A stretch of DNA of 64,000 bases from Cellulomonas phragmiteti (lineage in GTDB: Bacteria > Actinomycetota > Actinomycetes > Actinomycetales > Cellulomonadaceae), in NCBI RefSeq assembly GCF_016862775.1, contig NZ_BONP01000002.1, forward strand, positions 1 to 64,000, read 5' to 3'. Position numbers and translations under genes: made by a program. The notes under the pieces were generated by a model. It ran no database searches. It worked only from the letters and a program-made list of their open reading frames with translations, and had not been told where the DNA came from. Of this stretch, positions 50,791 to 60,431 are shown piece by piece (positions within the stretch are counted from its first letter, which is position 1; every line of letters starts with the position of its first letter).

Positions 50791-50792
50791 GT

Positions 50793-52193
50793 TCAGCCCA
50801 CCGTGAGCGGGGCGACGATCAGCTCGACCTGGTCCTTCGCGTCGCCGAAGAGCATCGCCGTGTTCTCCCGGAAGAACAGCGGGTTCTGCACGCCCGCGTA
50901 CCCCGTGGCCATGGACCGCTTGAACACGACGACCTGGCGGGCCTTCCACACCTCGAGCACTGGCATGCCGGCGATCGGGGACGACGGGTCGTCCAGCGCG
51001 GACGGGTTGACGGTGTCGTTGGCGCCGATGACCAGGACGACGTCCGTCTCGGCGAAGTCGTCGTTGATCTCGTCCATCTCGAAGACGATGTCGTACGGCA
51101 CCTTCGCCTCGGCGAGCAGCACGTTCATGTGGCCGGGGAGACGGCCGGCGACCGGGTGCACGGCGAAGCGCACGTCGACGCCCTGCCCGCGGAGCTTGGA
51201 CACCAGGTCGGCCACCGGGTACTGCGCCTTCGCGACGGCCATGCCGTAGCCGGGGGCGATGACCACGCGCCGGGCCTCGCGCAGCATGTCGGCGACCTCG
51301 ACGGCGCTGACCTCGCGGTGCTCGCCGTAGTCCTGGTCGCCGGCGGCGACCGTGCCCCCCTCGGCCCCGAACCCGCCGAGGATCACCGAGACGAACGACC
51401 GGTTCATCGCCTTGCACATGATGTAGGACAGGATCGCGCCGGAGGAGCCGACGAGGGCGCCGACGATGATGAGCAGGTCGTTGCTCAGCATGAACCCGGC
51501 CGCGGCCGCCGCCCACCCGGAGTACGAGTTGAGCATCGAGACGACGACCGGCATGTCGCCGCCGCCGATCGACGCGACGAGGTGCCAGCCCAGCGCGAGG
51601 GCGACGACGGTCATGATCGCGAGCGGGAGCAGCGCGTGGTCGGCGAGGAACCACCCCATGAGCGCGATCGAGGCGACGAGCGCCCCGAGGTTGAGCCAGT
51701 TGCGCCCCGGCAGCATGAGCGGGGCGCTCTTGATCCGCGCCGACAGCTTGAGGAAGGCGACGACGGACCCGGTGAACGTCACCGCGCCGATGAGCACGCC
51801 GAGGAACACCTCGACCAGGTGCACCGCGTCCGGCTCCTCGGTGAGGAACGAGTTGAAGCCGACGAGCACGGCCGCGGCTCCCACGAACGAGTGCAGGATC
51901 GCGATCATCTCCGGCATCTGCGTCATCTCGACGCTGCGCGCGCGCCAGATGCCGATGCCGGCACCGAGCGCCAGCGACATCGCGATGAGGAGCAGGGTGA
52001 CCATCACGTGCCGCTCGGAGAGGTCGACCGCGAGCGCGACCGTGGCCAGCAGCGCGAGCGCCATCCCCGCCATGCCGTAGAGGTTGCCGCGCCGCGCCGT
52101 CTCCTGCTTGCTCAGCCCCGCCAGGGAGAGCACGAACAGGATCGCCGCGACCAGGTAGACGGCCTGGGCCAGGGACGTGAGCGTGCCTGCCAT
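50793..52193 (-). CDS. pntB: NAD(P) transhydrogenase subunit beta
   Basis: The 466-aa subunit has nine or so membrane helices (about 1-265) and a C-terminal NADP(H)-binding domain III (about 290-466). Landmarks are the [33 protein letters not shown] region with its proton-channel residues, and domain [24 protein letters not shown] and [17 protein letters not shown]. With PntA it couples proton re-entry to reduction of NADP+ by NADH. The ATG is one base from the pntA stop codon, so both are co-transcribed. Length and motifs match E. coli PntB. Confidence 0.97.
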   Translation of the reverse strand: MAGTLTSLAQAVYLVAAILFVLSLAGLSKQETARRGNLYGMAGMALALLATVALAVDLSERHVMVTLLLIAMSLALGAGIGIWRARSVEMTQMPEMIAILHSFVGAAAVLVGFNSFLTEEPDAVHLVEVFLGVLIGAVTFTGSVVAFLKLSARIKSAPLMLPGRNWLNLGALVASIALMGWFLADHALLPLAIMTVVALALGWHLVASIGGGDMPVVVSMLNSYSGWAAAAAGFMLSNDLLIIVGALVGSSGAILSYIMCKAMNRSFVSVILGGFGAEGGTVAAGDQDYGEHREVSAVEVADMLREARRVVIAPGYGMAVAKAQYPVADLVSKLRGQGVDVRFAVHPVAGRLPGHMNVLLAEAKVPYDIVFEMDEINDDFAETDVVLVIGANDTVNPSALDDPSSPIAGMPVLEVWKARQVVVFKRSMATGYAGVQNPLFFRENTAMLFGDAKDQVELIVAPLTVG

Positions 52194-52194
52194 G

Positions 52195-53748
52195 TCAGGC
52201 CTCCTTGCGGAACATGTGGATCATGCGGAACGCGACGAGGAACCCGCCGAAGATGTTGACGGCCGCGACCGTGGCCGCGACGAACGCCAGGGAGCTGACC
52301 ACCCAGCTGGCGTTGCCGATCTGCAGCAGCGCGCCGACCAGGATGATCCCGCTGATGGCGTTGGTGGTCGCCATGAGCGGGGTGTGCAGCGAGTGGCTGA
52401 CGTTGGAGATGACGTAGTACCCGACGACCACGGCGAGCGCGAAGACGGTCGCGTGCAGGAGGAACGACGCGGGCGCGGCCGTGAGCGCGAGGACCGTCAG
52501 GACGGTGCCGAGCCCGGCCAGGACGCGGGTGCGTCGGGTCCGTCGCGCGGCGGCGGCGGTCGCCGCGGCGTTCCGGGCCGCCAGCTCCTCGGGCGTCTCG
52601 GCGGGGGGCGTCTCGACGGGGGCGGCCGCGGACACCGCGACGGGCGGCGGAGGCCACGTGACGTCGCCACCGGTGGTCACGGTCATCCCGCGCTGGACCG
52701 GGTCGTCGAGGTCGAGCACGACCTGCCCGTCCTTGCCGGGCGTGAGCAGGGCGAGCAGGTGCACGACGTTGGTGCCGAACAGCTGCGAGGTGTGCTGCGG
52801 CATGCGGCTCGGCAGGTCGGTGTAGCCGAGGACGACCACGCCGTTGTCGGACACGACGCGCTCGCCGGGGACCGTGAGCTCGCAGTTGCCGCCGCCGGAC
52901 GCCGCGAGGTCGACGATCACCGACCCGGGGGTCATCGCCTCGACCATGTCCTTGGTGATGGTCCGGGGAGCCCGCCCGCGCACGAGCGCGGTGGTGACGA
53001 CGACGTTGGCCCAGGCGGTCTGCTCGGCGTACATCCGTGCCGTGAGCTGCTCCTGCTCGGCGGTGAGCTCGCGCGCGTACCCGTCGGTCGAGACCTCCTG
53101 GCCGGCGCCCTCGGCCTGGACGAACGTGGCACCCATGGACTCGATCTGCTCGCCGGCCTCCGGACGCACGTCGAAGGCGCGCACCTGGGCACCGAGGCTG
53201 CTGGCCGTGCCGAGGGCGGCCAGCCCGGCCACGCCGGCGCCGATGACGAACACGTTGGCGGGCGGGGTCTTGCCGGCGGCGGTCACCTGGCCGGTGAACA
53301 TGCCGCCGAACTCCTCGGCCGCCTCGATGACGGCGCGGTAGCCCGCGACGTTCGAGAGCGTCGACAGCACGTCGAGCGCCTGCGCACGGGAGATGCGCGG
53401 GACCGCGTCGAGCGCGAGGGCCGTGATCCCGAGGGCCGCCAGCCGCGCGGCCAGGTCGGGGTCCGCGAACGGCGCCATGGTGGCGACGAGCGTCGCGCCC
53501 GCGCGCATCGCGTCCACGTCGGGCGGCAGGTGGACCGCGGTCACGACGTCGCACGCCAGGACCTCGGGGCGCTCGACGACCTGGGCGCCGGCCGCGGCGT
53601 ACGCGTCGTCGGCGAACGTGGCCGCGGCGCCGGCCCCGTGCTCGACGAGGACCTCGTACCCGAGGTCGCGGAGCCGGGCGACGGTCCGGGGCGTGGCGGC
53701 GACGAGCCGCTCGCCCGGGCGCTGCTCGCGCGGGACGCCGATCCTCAT
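52195..53748 (-). CDS. pntA: NAD(P) transhydrogenase subunit alpha
   Basis: The 517-aa subunit carries the NAD(H)-binding domain I (about 1-370, alanine-dehydrogenase-like; [48 protein letters not shown] and the mobile-loop region [12 protein letters not shown]). A Pro/Ala/Thr linker (about 365-415) and four membrane helices at the C-terminus (about 420-510, with [16 protein letters not shown]) follow. The single-chain alpha subunit follows the E. coli type rather than the split PntAA/PntAB form. The start is the ATG giving MRIGVPRE; the AAGGAG site is 7 nt upstream. An inverted repeat precedes the operon. Confidence 0.97.
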   Translation of the reverse strand: MRIGVPREQRPGERLVAATPRTVARLRDLGYEVLVEHGAGAAATFADDAYAAAGAQVVERPEVLACDVVTAVHLPPDVDAMRAGATLVATMAPFADPDLAARLAALGITALALDAVPRISRAQALDVLSTLSNVAGYRAVIEAAEEFGGMFTGQVTAAGKTPPANVFVIGAGVAGLAALGTASSLGAQVRAFDVRPEAGEQIESMGATFVQAEGAGQEVSTDGYARELTAEQEQLTARMYAEQTAWANVVVTTALVRGRAPRTITKDMVEAMTPGSVIVDLAASGGGNCELTVPGERVVSDNGVVVLGYTDLPSRMPQHTSQLFGTNVVHLLALLTPGKDGQVVLDLDDPVQRGMTVTTGGDVTWPPPPVAVSAAAPVETPPAETPEELAARNAAATAAAARRTRRTRVLAGLGTVLTVLALTAAPASFLLHATVFALAVVVGYYVISNVSHSLHTPLMATTNAISGIILVGALLQIGNASWVVSSLAFVAATVAAVNIFGGFLVAFRMIHMFRKEA

Positions 53749-53782
53749 GCGTGCTCTCCTTCGACGGAACGGTGAGCGGGAC

Positions 53783-53816
53783 GTCGGTCCTGCTCGCACG
53801 GACATCCTGGACCGAC
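53783..53816 (-). promoter_or_regulatory. Inverted repeat upstream of pntA
   Basis: GTCGGTCC and GGACCGAC are exact inverted copies with an 18-nt centre, 35-68 bp before the pntA start. They could be a leader hairpin or a binding site for a regulator of the transhydrogenase operon. Confidence 0.35.
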
Positions 53817-53949
53817 CCGGTCGCAGCGGGGTCGGACCTTCGGCCCGGACAGCACGTTCCCCGCGTCCAGACCGCACCCCGACCGCCCCGGGAGCCCGGT
53901 TCGTCTCACGACCCGAGACACGCGGGGCCCCGGTGCCGGCCGCCCCGGG

Positions 53950-54648
53950 TCAGGACTCCGAGCGCCGCGCCGCCGCCTCCCACGTGGCGGTGGCCCGCCG
54001 CAGGGCGGCCTCGGCGTCGACGCCCGCCGCGTGGGCCGCGGCGACGAGCGCGAGCACCGCCTCACCGATCCCTTCGGGCGTGTCGGTGCCGGTGCCGGTG
54101 CCCGGGACACCCGCCACGGGCAGCGGCGCGGACGGCAGCAGGCCCGCACGGTCGGCCTTCGCGACCAGCTTCTGGGCGCGCGCGAGCGCACCCATCGACG
54201 TCGGCACCCCGTCGAGCGCGGACGTGCGGGCCGGCTTCTCGGCACGCTTCAGCTGCTCCCACCGCTCGTGCACGTCCCCCGCGTCGGGTTCGGGCCCGAC
54301 CTCGTCGGCGAACACGTGGGGGTGACGGCGCACCAGCTTGGCCACCAGGCCGTCCGCGACGTCCGCCACGTCGAACGGGTCGTCGCCGTCCTCGGCGGCG
54401 ACTCGCGCGTGGAACAGCACCTGCAGCAGGACGTCCCCGAGCTCCTCGCGGATCCCCGCGCGGTCGGCCGCCTCGACCGCCTCGACCAGCTCGTGCGCCT
54501 CCTCCACCGCGTACGGCAGGAGGGAGTCGTGGGTCTGGCGCGCGTCCCACGGGCAGCCCCCGGGTGAGCGCAGCCGGTCCATCACGGCCACGGCCCGCGC
54601 GAGCGCGGCCGCCTGGCGGGCGACGTCCGCGCCGGCGCCGTCGGCCAC
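53950..54648 (-). CDS. mazG: MazG family nucleotide pyrophosphohydrolase
   Basis: The 232-aa enzyme hydrolyses (d)NTPs to monophosphate and pyrophosphate and helps remove aberrant nucleotides. The core (about 22-140) begins LRSPGGCPWDARQTHDSLLPYAVEEAHELVEAVE and continues EELGDVLLQVLFHARVAAE, holding the ExxE12-28ExxD-type metal motif, and RRHPHVFAD follows. The C-terminal about 90 residues form the second, weaker domain (WEQLKRAEKPART...RAQKLVAKADRAG, IGEAVLALVAAAHAAGVDAEAALR). It lies 5 bp downstream of the lipoprotein gene and probably shares its message. The GTG at 54648 is the only nearby start. Confidence 0.93.
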   Translation of the reverse strand: MADGAGADVARQAAALARAVAVMDRLRSPGGCPWDARQTHDSLLPYAVEEAHELVEAVEAADRAGIREELGDVLLQVLFHARVAAEDGDDPFDVADVADGLVAKLVRRHPHVFADEVGPEPDAGDVHERWEQLKRAEKPARTSALDGVPTSMGALARAQKLVAKADRAGLLPSAPLPVAGVPGTGTGTDTPEGIGEAVLALVAAAHAAGVDAEAALRRATATWEAAARRSES

Positions 54649-54653
54649 GCTGG

Positions 54654-55244
54654 TCAGGGCGTCGGGGAGGGCTCGGGCGTCGCGTCGTCCGCCGCGGCGC
54701 GGCCACCCTCGGGCACCACCCAGGACGGGGCGGCCGGAGGTGCGACGACGAGGTCGTCGGTGAACTCGCCGTACCGCGGGTTGACCTCGATGTCGGCGGC
54801 CGCGACCCGCTCCTGGTACGCCTCGGCGGCGCCCTGCGCGTCGGGCAGGTCCTGCAGGGCGCTCGCCGCGAGCGAGTACCGGGCCACGGCGATCGCCCCG
54901 GGCCCGAACTCCAGGGCGGCCCCGCGCTCCTCGCCGACGGCCTGCACGGCCACCTGGCGCAGCAGCGCCATCGCCTGCTCGTCGTTGACGCCCACGCCCT
55001 CGTCCGCGGCCACCTGCGCGGCGAAGGGCTCGGTGATGAGGACCCCGAGGACGTCCTGCGGGCCGGCACCGTTGAAGATCGGCGTGAGCTGCTCGTACGC
55101 CGTCGCCAGCTCGGCCGTCGTGATCGTGCGGCCGTCGACGACCGCCGCGGCGCCCGGCTGACCCGCGCAGCCCGCGAGCACGCCTCCGACCACGACCGCA
55201 GCCGCCACCACCCGCACGCGTCCTCGCGTCCGTCGCACCGCCAC
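54654..55244 (-). CDS. SurA N-terminal-like lipoprotein
   Basis: The 196-aa protein has a lipoprotein signal with the lipobox LAGC (VVVGGVLAGCAG), so it is anchored on the outer face of the membrane. The mature part contains the SurA_N-like helical chaperone module: VVDGRTITTAELATAYEQL, GVLITEPFAAQVAADEGVGV and DEQAMALLRQVAVQ. It then has NPRYGEFTDDLVVAP and a disordered Pro/Ala tail. No peptidyl-prolyl isomerase domain is present, so it probably acts as a holding chaperone for secreted proteins. The GTG at 55244 follows GGGAGG. It sits upstream of mazG, the usual actinobacterial order. Confidence 0.87.
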   Translation of the reverse strand: MAVRRTRGRVRVVAAAVVVGGVLAGCAGQPGAAAVVDGRTITTAELATAYEQLTPIFNGAGPQDVLGVLITEPFAAQVAADEGVGVNDEQAMALLRQVAVQAVGEERGAALEFGPGAIAVARYSLAASALQDLPDAQGAAEAYQERVAAADIEVNPRYGEFTDDLVVAPPAAPSWVVPEGGRAAADDATPEPSPTP

Positions 55245-55425
55245 CAGGGCCTCCCGCTCACGTTCCGTAGGGGTCGGCCGCCATCGTAGGCCCTGACGGT
55301 GCGCACCCGGCCCGCAGCACCGGACCGCGAGTGCGCGGTCACCCGTATCAGCGCACGCCGTGGACGCCTCCTCCTCCGTGACGGGCACGGGGACCCGCCC
55401 CGCGCCGGACGCACCGGGGGGACGC

Positions 55426-55743
55426 ATGGAACGCGGATCAGCACGACTGCTGGACGACTGGAAGAACGGGGGCTTCGTCCTCGAGGAGCGCCTCATCGAG
55501 CGGCTCCTGAAGTCGACGGGGTCCCTCGTCATCGACAGCTGGTACATCAAGGGTCAGCCCCGACCCGACTGGCTGCACACGTCGTTCGACGTCGACGGCG
55601 TCGAGCAGTGCGGCACCGTCGTGAAGGACATCGCGGCCACGCTCGGCGGCCTGGGTCTGGGCCGCGCGGGCGGCATCCGGGTGTTCCCCAAGGGGATCCC
55701 GGCCGACGTCTTCACGATCGAGCTGCAGGTGGGCGCGCCGTGA
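55426..55743 (+). CDS. Unknown 105-aa protein coupled to a radical SAM enzyme
   Basis: I do not recognise this protein. It starts MERGSARLLDDWKNGGFVLEE (charged, helical), has a central segment (LLKSTGSLVIDSWYIKGQPRPDWLHTSFDVDGVEQC with one cysteine) and ends with a glycine-rich stretch (ATLGGLGLGRAGGIRVFPKGIPADVFTIELQVG) that could form beta strands. It has no signal peptide, no membrane helix and no leader/core layout typical of a ribosomal peptide precursor. The ATG at 55426 follows a G-rich site (GGGGGGACGC); an in-frame ATG lies 22 codons upstream (55360). Its stop overlaps the radical SAM start as GTGA (55740-55743), so the two act together: it may be partner, substrate or recognition subunit. 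Confidence 0.75.
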   Translation: MERGSARLLDDWKNGGFVLEERLIERLLKSTGSLVIDSWYIKGQPRPDWLHTSFDVDGVEQCGTVVKDIAATLGGLGLGRAGGIRVFPKGIPADVFTIELQVGAP

Positions 55744-56774
55744 GCCCCGCCGGCACCGCAGGACGCGTCGTCGGTCCCACGGGCGGGCACGGCATCCTCC
55801 AGGTCCACCCGACCCGACGCTGCAACCTGCGGTGCCGGCACTGCTACTCGAGCTCCGGGCCGGACGTCGCGCAGTCCGTGCCCGTCGACGTCGTCCGGCA
55901 GGTGGTGGACGACGCCGCGGGCCTGGGCTGCACGGTCCTGGGCGTCTCGGGCGGCGAGCCGCTGCTGTACCCGGGGCTCGGCACGGTCCTGCGGTCCGCC
56001 CGAGGCGCGGGCATGACCACCACCGTGACGACGAACGGCATGCTCCTGACACCCCGGCGGGTCGACGAGCTCGCCGGGCAGGTGGACGTGCTCGCCATCT
56101 CGCTCGACGGCTCGCCCGAGAGCCACGCCGCGATGCGCGGCGACCCCCGGGCGTTCAGCCGCATGGCGGGCCGGCTGTCCTACCTCGCCGCGTCCGGCAC
56201 GACGTTCGGGTTCGTCTTCACCCTCACGCAGCGCAACGTGCACGAGCTGGACTGGGTCGTGCGGTTCGCCCGCGAGGTCGGGGCCGGGCTGGTCCAGGTG
56301 CACCCCCTGGAGGCCGAGGGGTACGCGGTGGACAACCTCGCGGACGACGTCCCCGACGTCGTCGAGCTGGCGTTCGCCGCGGTCGAGGTGCTCCGCACGG
56401 CCGACGGGGGCGGGCCCTACCTGCAGATCGACGTCGCGAGCCGGCACGACCTGCTCGCCGACCCCGCGCGCTTCCTCGCCCTCGAGCACGCCCCCGACGC
56501 GCCGCTGGGCACCTGGCTGACGCCCCTGGTGCTCGAGGCCGACGGCACGGTCGTCCCCCTCACCTACGGCTTCCCGCGGCCCTTCGCGCTCGGCTCGGTG
56601 CACGACGCCCCGCTCCGCACGCTCGCGGCGCGCTGGGACCCCGACCCGCTGCTGTCCGTCGCCCGGCGCACGCACGCACGCCTCGCCGGGCCGCAGGGCC
56701 CAGCGCTGACGAACTGGTACACCGAGGTCCTGGCGACCGCGCGCGCACGCCGGCTCTCGCTCACCGTCGCGTGA
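55740..56774 (+). CDS. Radical SAM enzyme with cysteine-free SPASM-like tail
   Basis: The 344-aa protein has the radical SAM 4Fe-4S motif CNLRCRHC (C28, C32, C35 after PTRR) and the SAM-binding VSGGEPLLYPG (about 69-79). The barrel continues with TTVTTNGMLLTP and LAISLDGSPESHAAMRG, where the latter is typical of peptide-modifying family members. After about 255 the sequence follows the outline of a SPASM/twitch domain (VLEADGTVVPLTYGFPRPFALGSVHDAPLRTLAARW), yet every auxiliary-cluster cysteine is missing. It can therefore hold only the one cluster visible here. The substrate is unknown; the small coupled protein just upstream is the best candidate partner. It converges on mfd 15 bp away. Confidence 0.88.
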   Translation: MSPAGTAGRVVGPTGGHGILQVHPTRRCNLRCRHCYSSSGPDVAQSVPVDVVRQVVDDAAGLGCTVLGVSGGEPLLYPGLGTVLRSARGAGMTTTVTTNGMLLTPRRVDELAGQVDVLAISLDGSPESHAAMRGDPRAFSRMAGRLSYLAASGTTFGFVFTLTQRNVHELDWVVRFAREVGAGLVQVHPLEAEGYAVDNLADDVPDVVELAFAAVEVLRTADGGGPYLQIDVASRHDLLADPARFLALEHAPDAPLGTWLTPLVLEADGTVVPLTYGFPRPFALGSVHDAPLRTLAARWDPDPLLSVARRTHARLAGPQGPALTNWYTEVLATARARRLSLTVA

Positions 56775-56789
56775 GCGCGCCGCGCCGTG

Positions 56790-59700
56790 TCAGCGCGTCC
56801 CCGCCGCCGCGGCCGCGGACACGTCGCCGCGCACGACCGCGTCGATGAACTGCCGCGCCCACGTCATCACCTCGCGCCCGTGCAGTGGCTTGCCGCCGAT
56901 GCGCGCGGTCGTCGGGAACGGCACGAGGACCGTGCGCACCGCGGGCTTGTGCACCGAGCCCGGGTACAGCCGCTTGAGCCGCAGCTGCGCCGACTCCGCC
57001 AGCTCGACGGGGGCGAACCGCACGAACCGTCCCTGCGCCGTGACGTCGGCGAGCCCTGCCGCCCGCACGTGCAGCCGGAACTGCGCGACCTCGAACAGGT
57101 TGTCCACGGCCTCCGGCACCGGGCCGTAGCGGTCGACCAGCTCGGCACGGACCTCCGCCAGCATCGCGTCGTCGGTGGCCGCGGCGATCTTGCGGTACGC
57201 CTCGAGGCGCAGCCGCTCGTGCGCGATGTAGTCGTGGGGCACGTGCGCGTCGACGGGCAGCTCGATCGTGACGTCCGGCAGCTCCTCGGACGTCTCACCG
57301 CGGAACGACGCGACGGCCTCGCCCACCATGCGCACGTACAGGTCGAACCCGACCCCCTCGATGTGGCCCGACTGCTCACCGCCGAGCAGGTTGCCCGCGC
57401 CACGGATCTCGAGGTCCTTCATCGCCACGGCCATGCCGGCACCGAGGTCGGTGTGCGCCGCGATGGTCTGCAGCCGGTCGTGCGCCGTGTCGCTGAGCGG
57501 GACCTCCGGCGGGTACAGGAAGTAGGCGTACGCCCGCTCACGCCCCCGCCCGACGCGCCCGCGCAGCTGGTGCAGCTGCGACAGGCCGAGCCGGTCGGCG
57601 CGCTCGAGGATCAGGGTGTTGGCGTTGGAGATGTCCAGGCCCGTCTCGACGATCGTCGTGCAGACCAGGACGTCGAACTTCTTCTCCCAGAAGTCGACGA
57701 TGACCTGCTCGAGCCGGTGCTCGCCCATCTTGCCGTGGGCGACCGCGATGCGGGCCTCGGGGACGAGCTCGCTGAGGCGTGCGGCGGTGCGCTCGATCGA
57801 CTCGACCTTGTTGTGGACGAAGAAGACCTGCCCCTCGCGCAGCAGCTCGCGGCGGATCGCTGCCGAGATCTGCTTCTCCTCGTACGGGCCGACGAACGTC
57901 AGGACGGGGTGGCGCTCCTCCGGCGGGGTCGCGAGCGTCGACATCTCGCGGATGCCGGTCACGGCCATCTCCAGCGTGCGCGGGATGGGCGTGGCGCTCA
58001 TCGCGAGCACGTCGACGTTGGTGCGCAGCGCCTTGAGCGTCTCCTTGTGCTCGACACCGAAGCGCTGCTCCTCGTCGATGATGACCAGGCCGAGGTCCTT
58101 GAACCGGACGCTGCCCGTGATGAGGCGGTGCGTGCCGATGACGACGTCGACCGACCCGTCCGCGAGGCCCTCGATCACCTCGGTCGACTCCTTGGCCGAC
58201 TGGAAGCGCGAGAGCGCCCGCACCGTCACGGGGTACGGCGCGTAGCGCTCGGTGAACGTGTCGAGGTGCTGCTGGACCAGCAGCGTCGTCGGCACCAGGA
58301 CCGCGACCTGCTTGCCGTCCTGGACCGCCTTGAACGCCGCGCGCACCGCGATCTCGGTCTTGCCGTACCCGACGTCGCCGCAGACGAGCCGGTCCATGGG
58401 GACCGTCTTCTCCATGTCCTGCTTGACCTCGTCGATCGTCGCCAGCTGGTCGGGGGTCTCCACGTACGCGAACGCGTCCTCGAGCTCGCGCTGCCACGGG
58501 GTGTCCGGCCCGAACGCGTGCCCGGGCGTCGCCATGCGCGCCGAGTACAGGCGGATGAGCTCGGCCGCGATCTCCTTGACGGCCTTGCGGGCCCGGCCCT
58601 TGGTCTTCTGCCAGTCCGAGCCGCCCATGCGGTTGAGCGTGGGCGCCTCGCCGCCGACGTACTTGGTGACCTGGTCCAGCTGGTCGGTGGGGACGTACAG
58701 CCGGTCGCCCGGCTGCCCGCGCTTGCTCGAGGCGTACTCCACGACCAGGTACTCGCGCGTGGCGGCGGCCGCACCCGAGCCGATGGTGCGCTGCACCAGC
58801 TCCACGAACCGCCCGACACCGTGCTGCTCGTGGACCACGAAGTCCCCGGGGCGCAGCTGCAGCGGGTCGACGACGTTGCGCCGCCGGCTCGGCATGCGGC
58901 GCATGTCCCGCGTGCTCGAGCCCGCACGACCCGTCAGGTCGGCCTCGCTGAACACCGCGAGGTGCAGGGCCTCGTGGACGAACCCCGGGCCCAGCGGCGC
59001 GGGCGTCACCAGCACGACGCCGCCCTCCGGCTCGTCGTCGACGGTCGCGACCAGCCGCGCGGGGACGTCGGCGGCGCGCAGCTGCTCGACCATCCGCTGC
59101 GCGGGGCCGTGCCCCTCGGTCGCCAGCACGAGCCGCCAGCCCTGCTGCTGGAGGCGGTGGACGTCCTCGACGGCCCGGGCCACCTCACCGCGGTAGCGCT
59201 CGACCTCGCGTGCCGCGAGGACCAGCGTGCGCACGCCCGACTCCGCGGCGGGGCCCGCGTCCGCGGCCGTCTCGTCGCCCGTCACCGCGTCGGTGTCGAG
59301 CGTGAACCCCGACAGCGTCCACCAGCCCAGCGCCCGCACCGCGGCCAGCGCCCGGACCTCGGCGAACGACGCGAACGACGCCGCCGACAGGTCCAGCGGC
59401 ACGGCGGCGCCCGCGGCGGCCGACGTCCACGCGGCCTCGAGGAACTCCTGGGTGGTCGCGACCAGGTCGTGCGCACGGCGGCGCACACGCTCGGGGTCGA
59501 CGACGACGAGCAGCGACTCCTCCGGCACGAGGTCCAGCACGGGGACCATGCGCTCGACCAGCGCGGGCGCGAGCGACTCCATGCCCTCGACGGCGATGCC
59601 CTCGGCCAGGCGGTCGAGCATGTCGAGCGCGCCCGGCAGCTGGTCGCGCAGCGTCGCCGCACGTGCCCGCACCTCGTCGGTCAGCAGGATCTCGCGGCAC

Positions 59701-60431
59701 GGCGGCGCCCACAGCCCGTGGTCCGCGACCTCGAGGCTGCGCTGGTCCGCCACGGAGAACCAGCGGATCTCCTCGACGTCCTCACCCCACAGCTCGACGC
59801 GCAGCGGGTGGTCCTCCGTGGGCGGGAAGACGTCGAGGATCCCGCCGCGCACCGCGAACTCGCCGCGTCGCTCGACCATGTCGACCCGCGTGTACGCCGC
59901 GTCGACCAGCCGCTGCGCGACGTCGGCGAGGTCGACCCGGTCGCCCGTGCGCACCTCGACCGGGACGAGCTCCCCGAGCCCCTCGACGACGGGCTGCAGC
60001 AGCGCGCGGACCGGCATCACCAGGACGCGCACGGGCCCGGACGGTCCCGGCACGGGGTCGGGGTGGGCCAGCCGGCGGAAGACGGCCAGCCGGCGGGCGA
60101 CCGTGTCGGAGCGGGGGCTGAGCCGCTCGTGCGGCAGCGTCTCCCAGCTGGGGAGCACCGCGACGTCGTCGTCGGGCAGGTAGCAGCGCAGCGCGGCGGC
60201 CAGCTCGTCGGCGTCCCGCCCCGTCGCCGTGACGACCACGAGCGGGCGGCCGCGGCGGCCCGGGGCCGGGGTCCCGGCCGTCGCGACCGCGCCCGCGAGC
60301 GCGGCCAGCAGCGGCGGTCGCACGCCCGCAGGGCCGACGACGTCGAGCTCGCCGCGGGCGCGCACGGACGCGACCGCCTCGGCAGCGGCCGGGTCGGCGA
60401 GGAGGGCGGGCAGGAGGCCGGTGAGGTCCAT
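56790..60431 (-). CDS. mfd: Transcription-repair coupling factor Mfd
   Basis: The 1,213-aa ATP-dependent translocase removes RNA polymerase stalled at lesions and recruits UvrA. In order: UvrB-homology and linker regions (about 1-500), the RNA-polymerase-interaction (CarD-like) domain (about 535-640; LRPGDFVVHEQHGVGRFVELVQ), helicase motor domains (about 660-1010; GDVGYGKTEIAVRAAFKAV as Walker A, IIDEEQRFGVEHKE as DEEQ box, SATPIPRTLEM and QLRGRVGRGRERAYAYFLY) and the autoinhibitory C-terminal domain (about 1060-1170). The ATG at 60431 gives a normal length; the preceding in-frame residues are not conserved. It is the last member of the chromosomal mfd-to-ppx neighbourhood. Confidence 0.97.
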   Translation of the reverse strand: MDLTGLLPALLADPAAAEAVASVRARGELDVVGPAGVRPPLLAALAGAVATAGTPAPGRRGRPLVVVTATGRDADELAAALRCYLPDDDVAVLPSWETLPHERLSPRSDTVARRLAVFRRLAHPDPVPGPSGPVRVLVMPVRALLQPVVEGLGELVPVEVRTGDRVDLADVAQRLVDAAYTRVDMVERRGEFAVRGGILDVFPPTEDHPLRVELWGEDVEEIRWFSVADQRSLEVADHGLWAPPCREILLTDEVRARAATLRDQLPGALDMLDRLAEGIAVEGMESLAPALVERMVPVLDLVPEESLLVVVDPERVRRRAHDLVATTQEFLEAAWTSAAAGAAVPLDLSAASFASFAEVRALAAVRALGWWTLSGFTLDTDAVTGDETAADAGPAAESGVRTLVLAAREVERYRGEVARAVEDVHRLQQQGWRLVLATEGHGPAQRMVEQLRAADVPARLVATVDDEPEGGVVLVTPAPLGPGFVHEALHLAVFSEADLTGRAGSSTRDMRRMPSRRRNVVDPLQLRPGDFVVHEQHGVGRFVELVQRTIGSGAAAATREYLVVEYASSKRGQPGDRLYVPTDQLDQVTKYVGGEAPTLNRMGGSDWQKTKGRARKAVKEIAAELIRLYSARMATPGHAFGPDTPWQRELEDAFAYVETPDQLATIDEVKQDMEKTVPMDRLVCGDVGYGKTEIAVRAAFKAVQDGKQVAVLVPTTLLVQQHLDTFTERYAPYPVTVRALSRFQSAKESTEVIEGLADGSVDVVIGTHRLITGSVRFKDLGLVIIDEEQRFGVEHKETLKALRTNVDVLAMSATPIPRTLEMAVTGIREMSTLATPPEERHPVLTFVGPYEEKQISAAIRRELLREGQVFFVHNKVESIERTAARLSELVPEARIAVAHGKMGEHRLEQVIVDFWEKKFDVLVCTTIVETGLDISNANTLILERADRLGLSQLHQLRGRVGRGRERAYAYFLYPPEVPLSDTAHDRLQTIAAHTDLGAGMAVAMKDLEIRGAGNLLGGEQSGHIEGVGFDLYVRMVGEAVASFRGETSEELPDVTIELPVDAHVPHDYIAHERLRLEAYRKIAAATDDAMLAEVRAELVDRYGPVPEAVDNLFEVAQFRLHVRAAGLADVTAQGRFVRFAPVELAESAQLRLKRLYPGSVHKPAVRTVLVPFPTTARIGGKPLHGREVMTWARQFIDAVVRGDVSAAAAAGTR

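Noticed and set aside
53751..55289. A 512-codon plus-strand frame opposite mazG and the lipoprotein gene
   Set aside because: Arg/Pro-rich shadow of the minus-strand genes with no support of its own.
55426..55743. RiPP precursor peptide
   Set aside because: At 105 residues, with no leader/core boundary, no repeated or Cys/Ser/Thr-rich core and no peptidase or transporter gene nearby, it does not look like a precursor, although it could still be a substrate.
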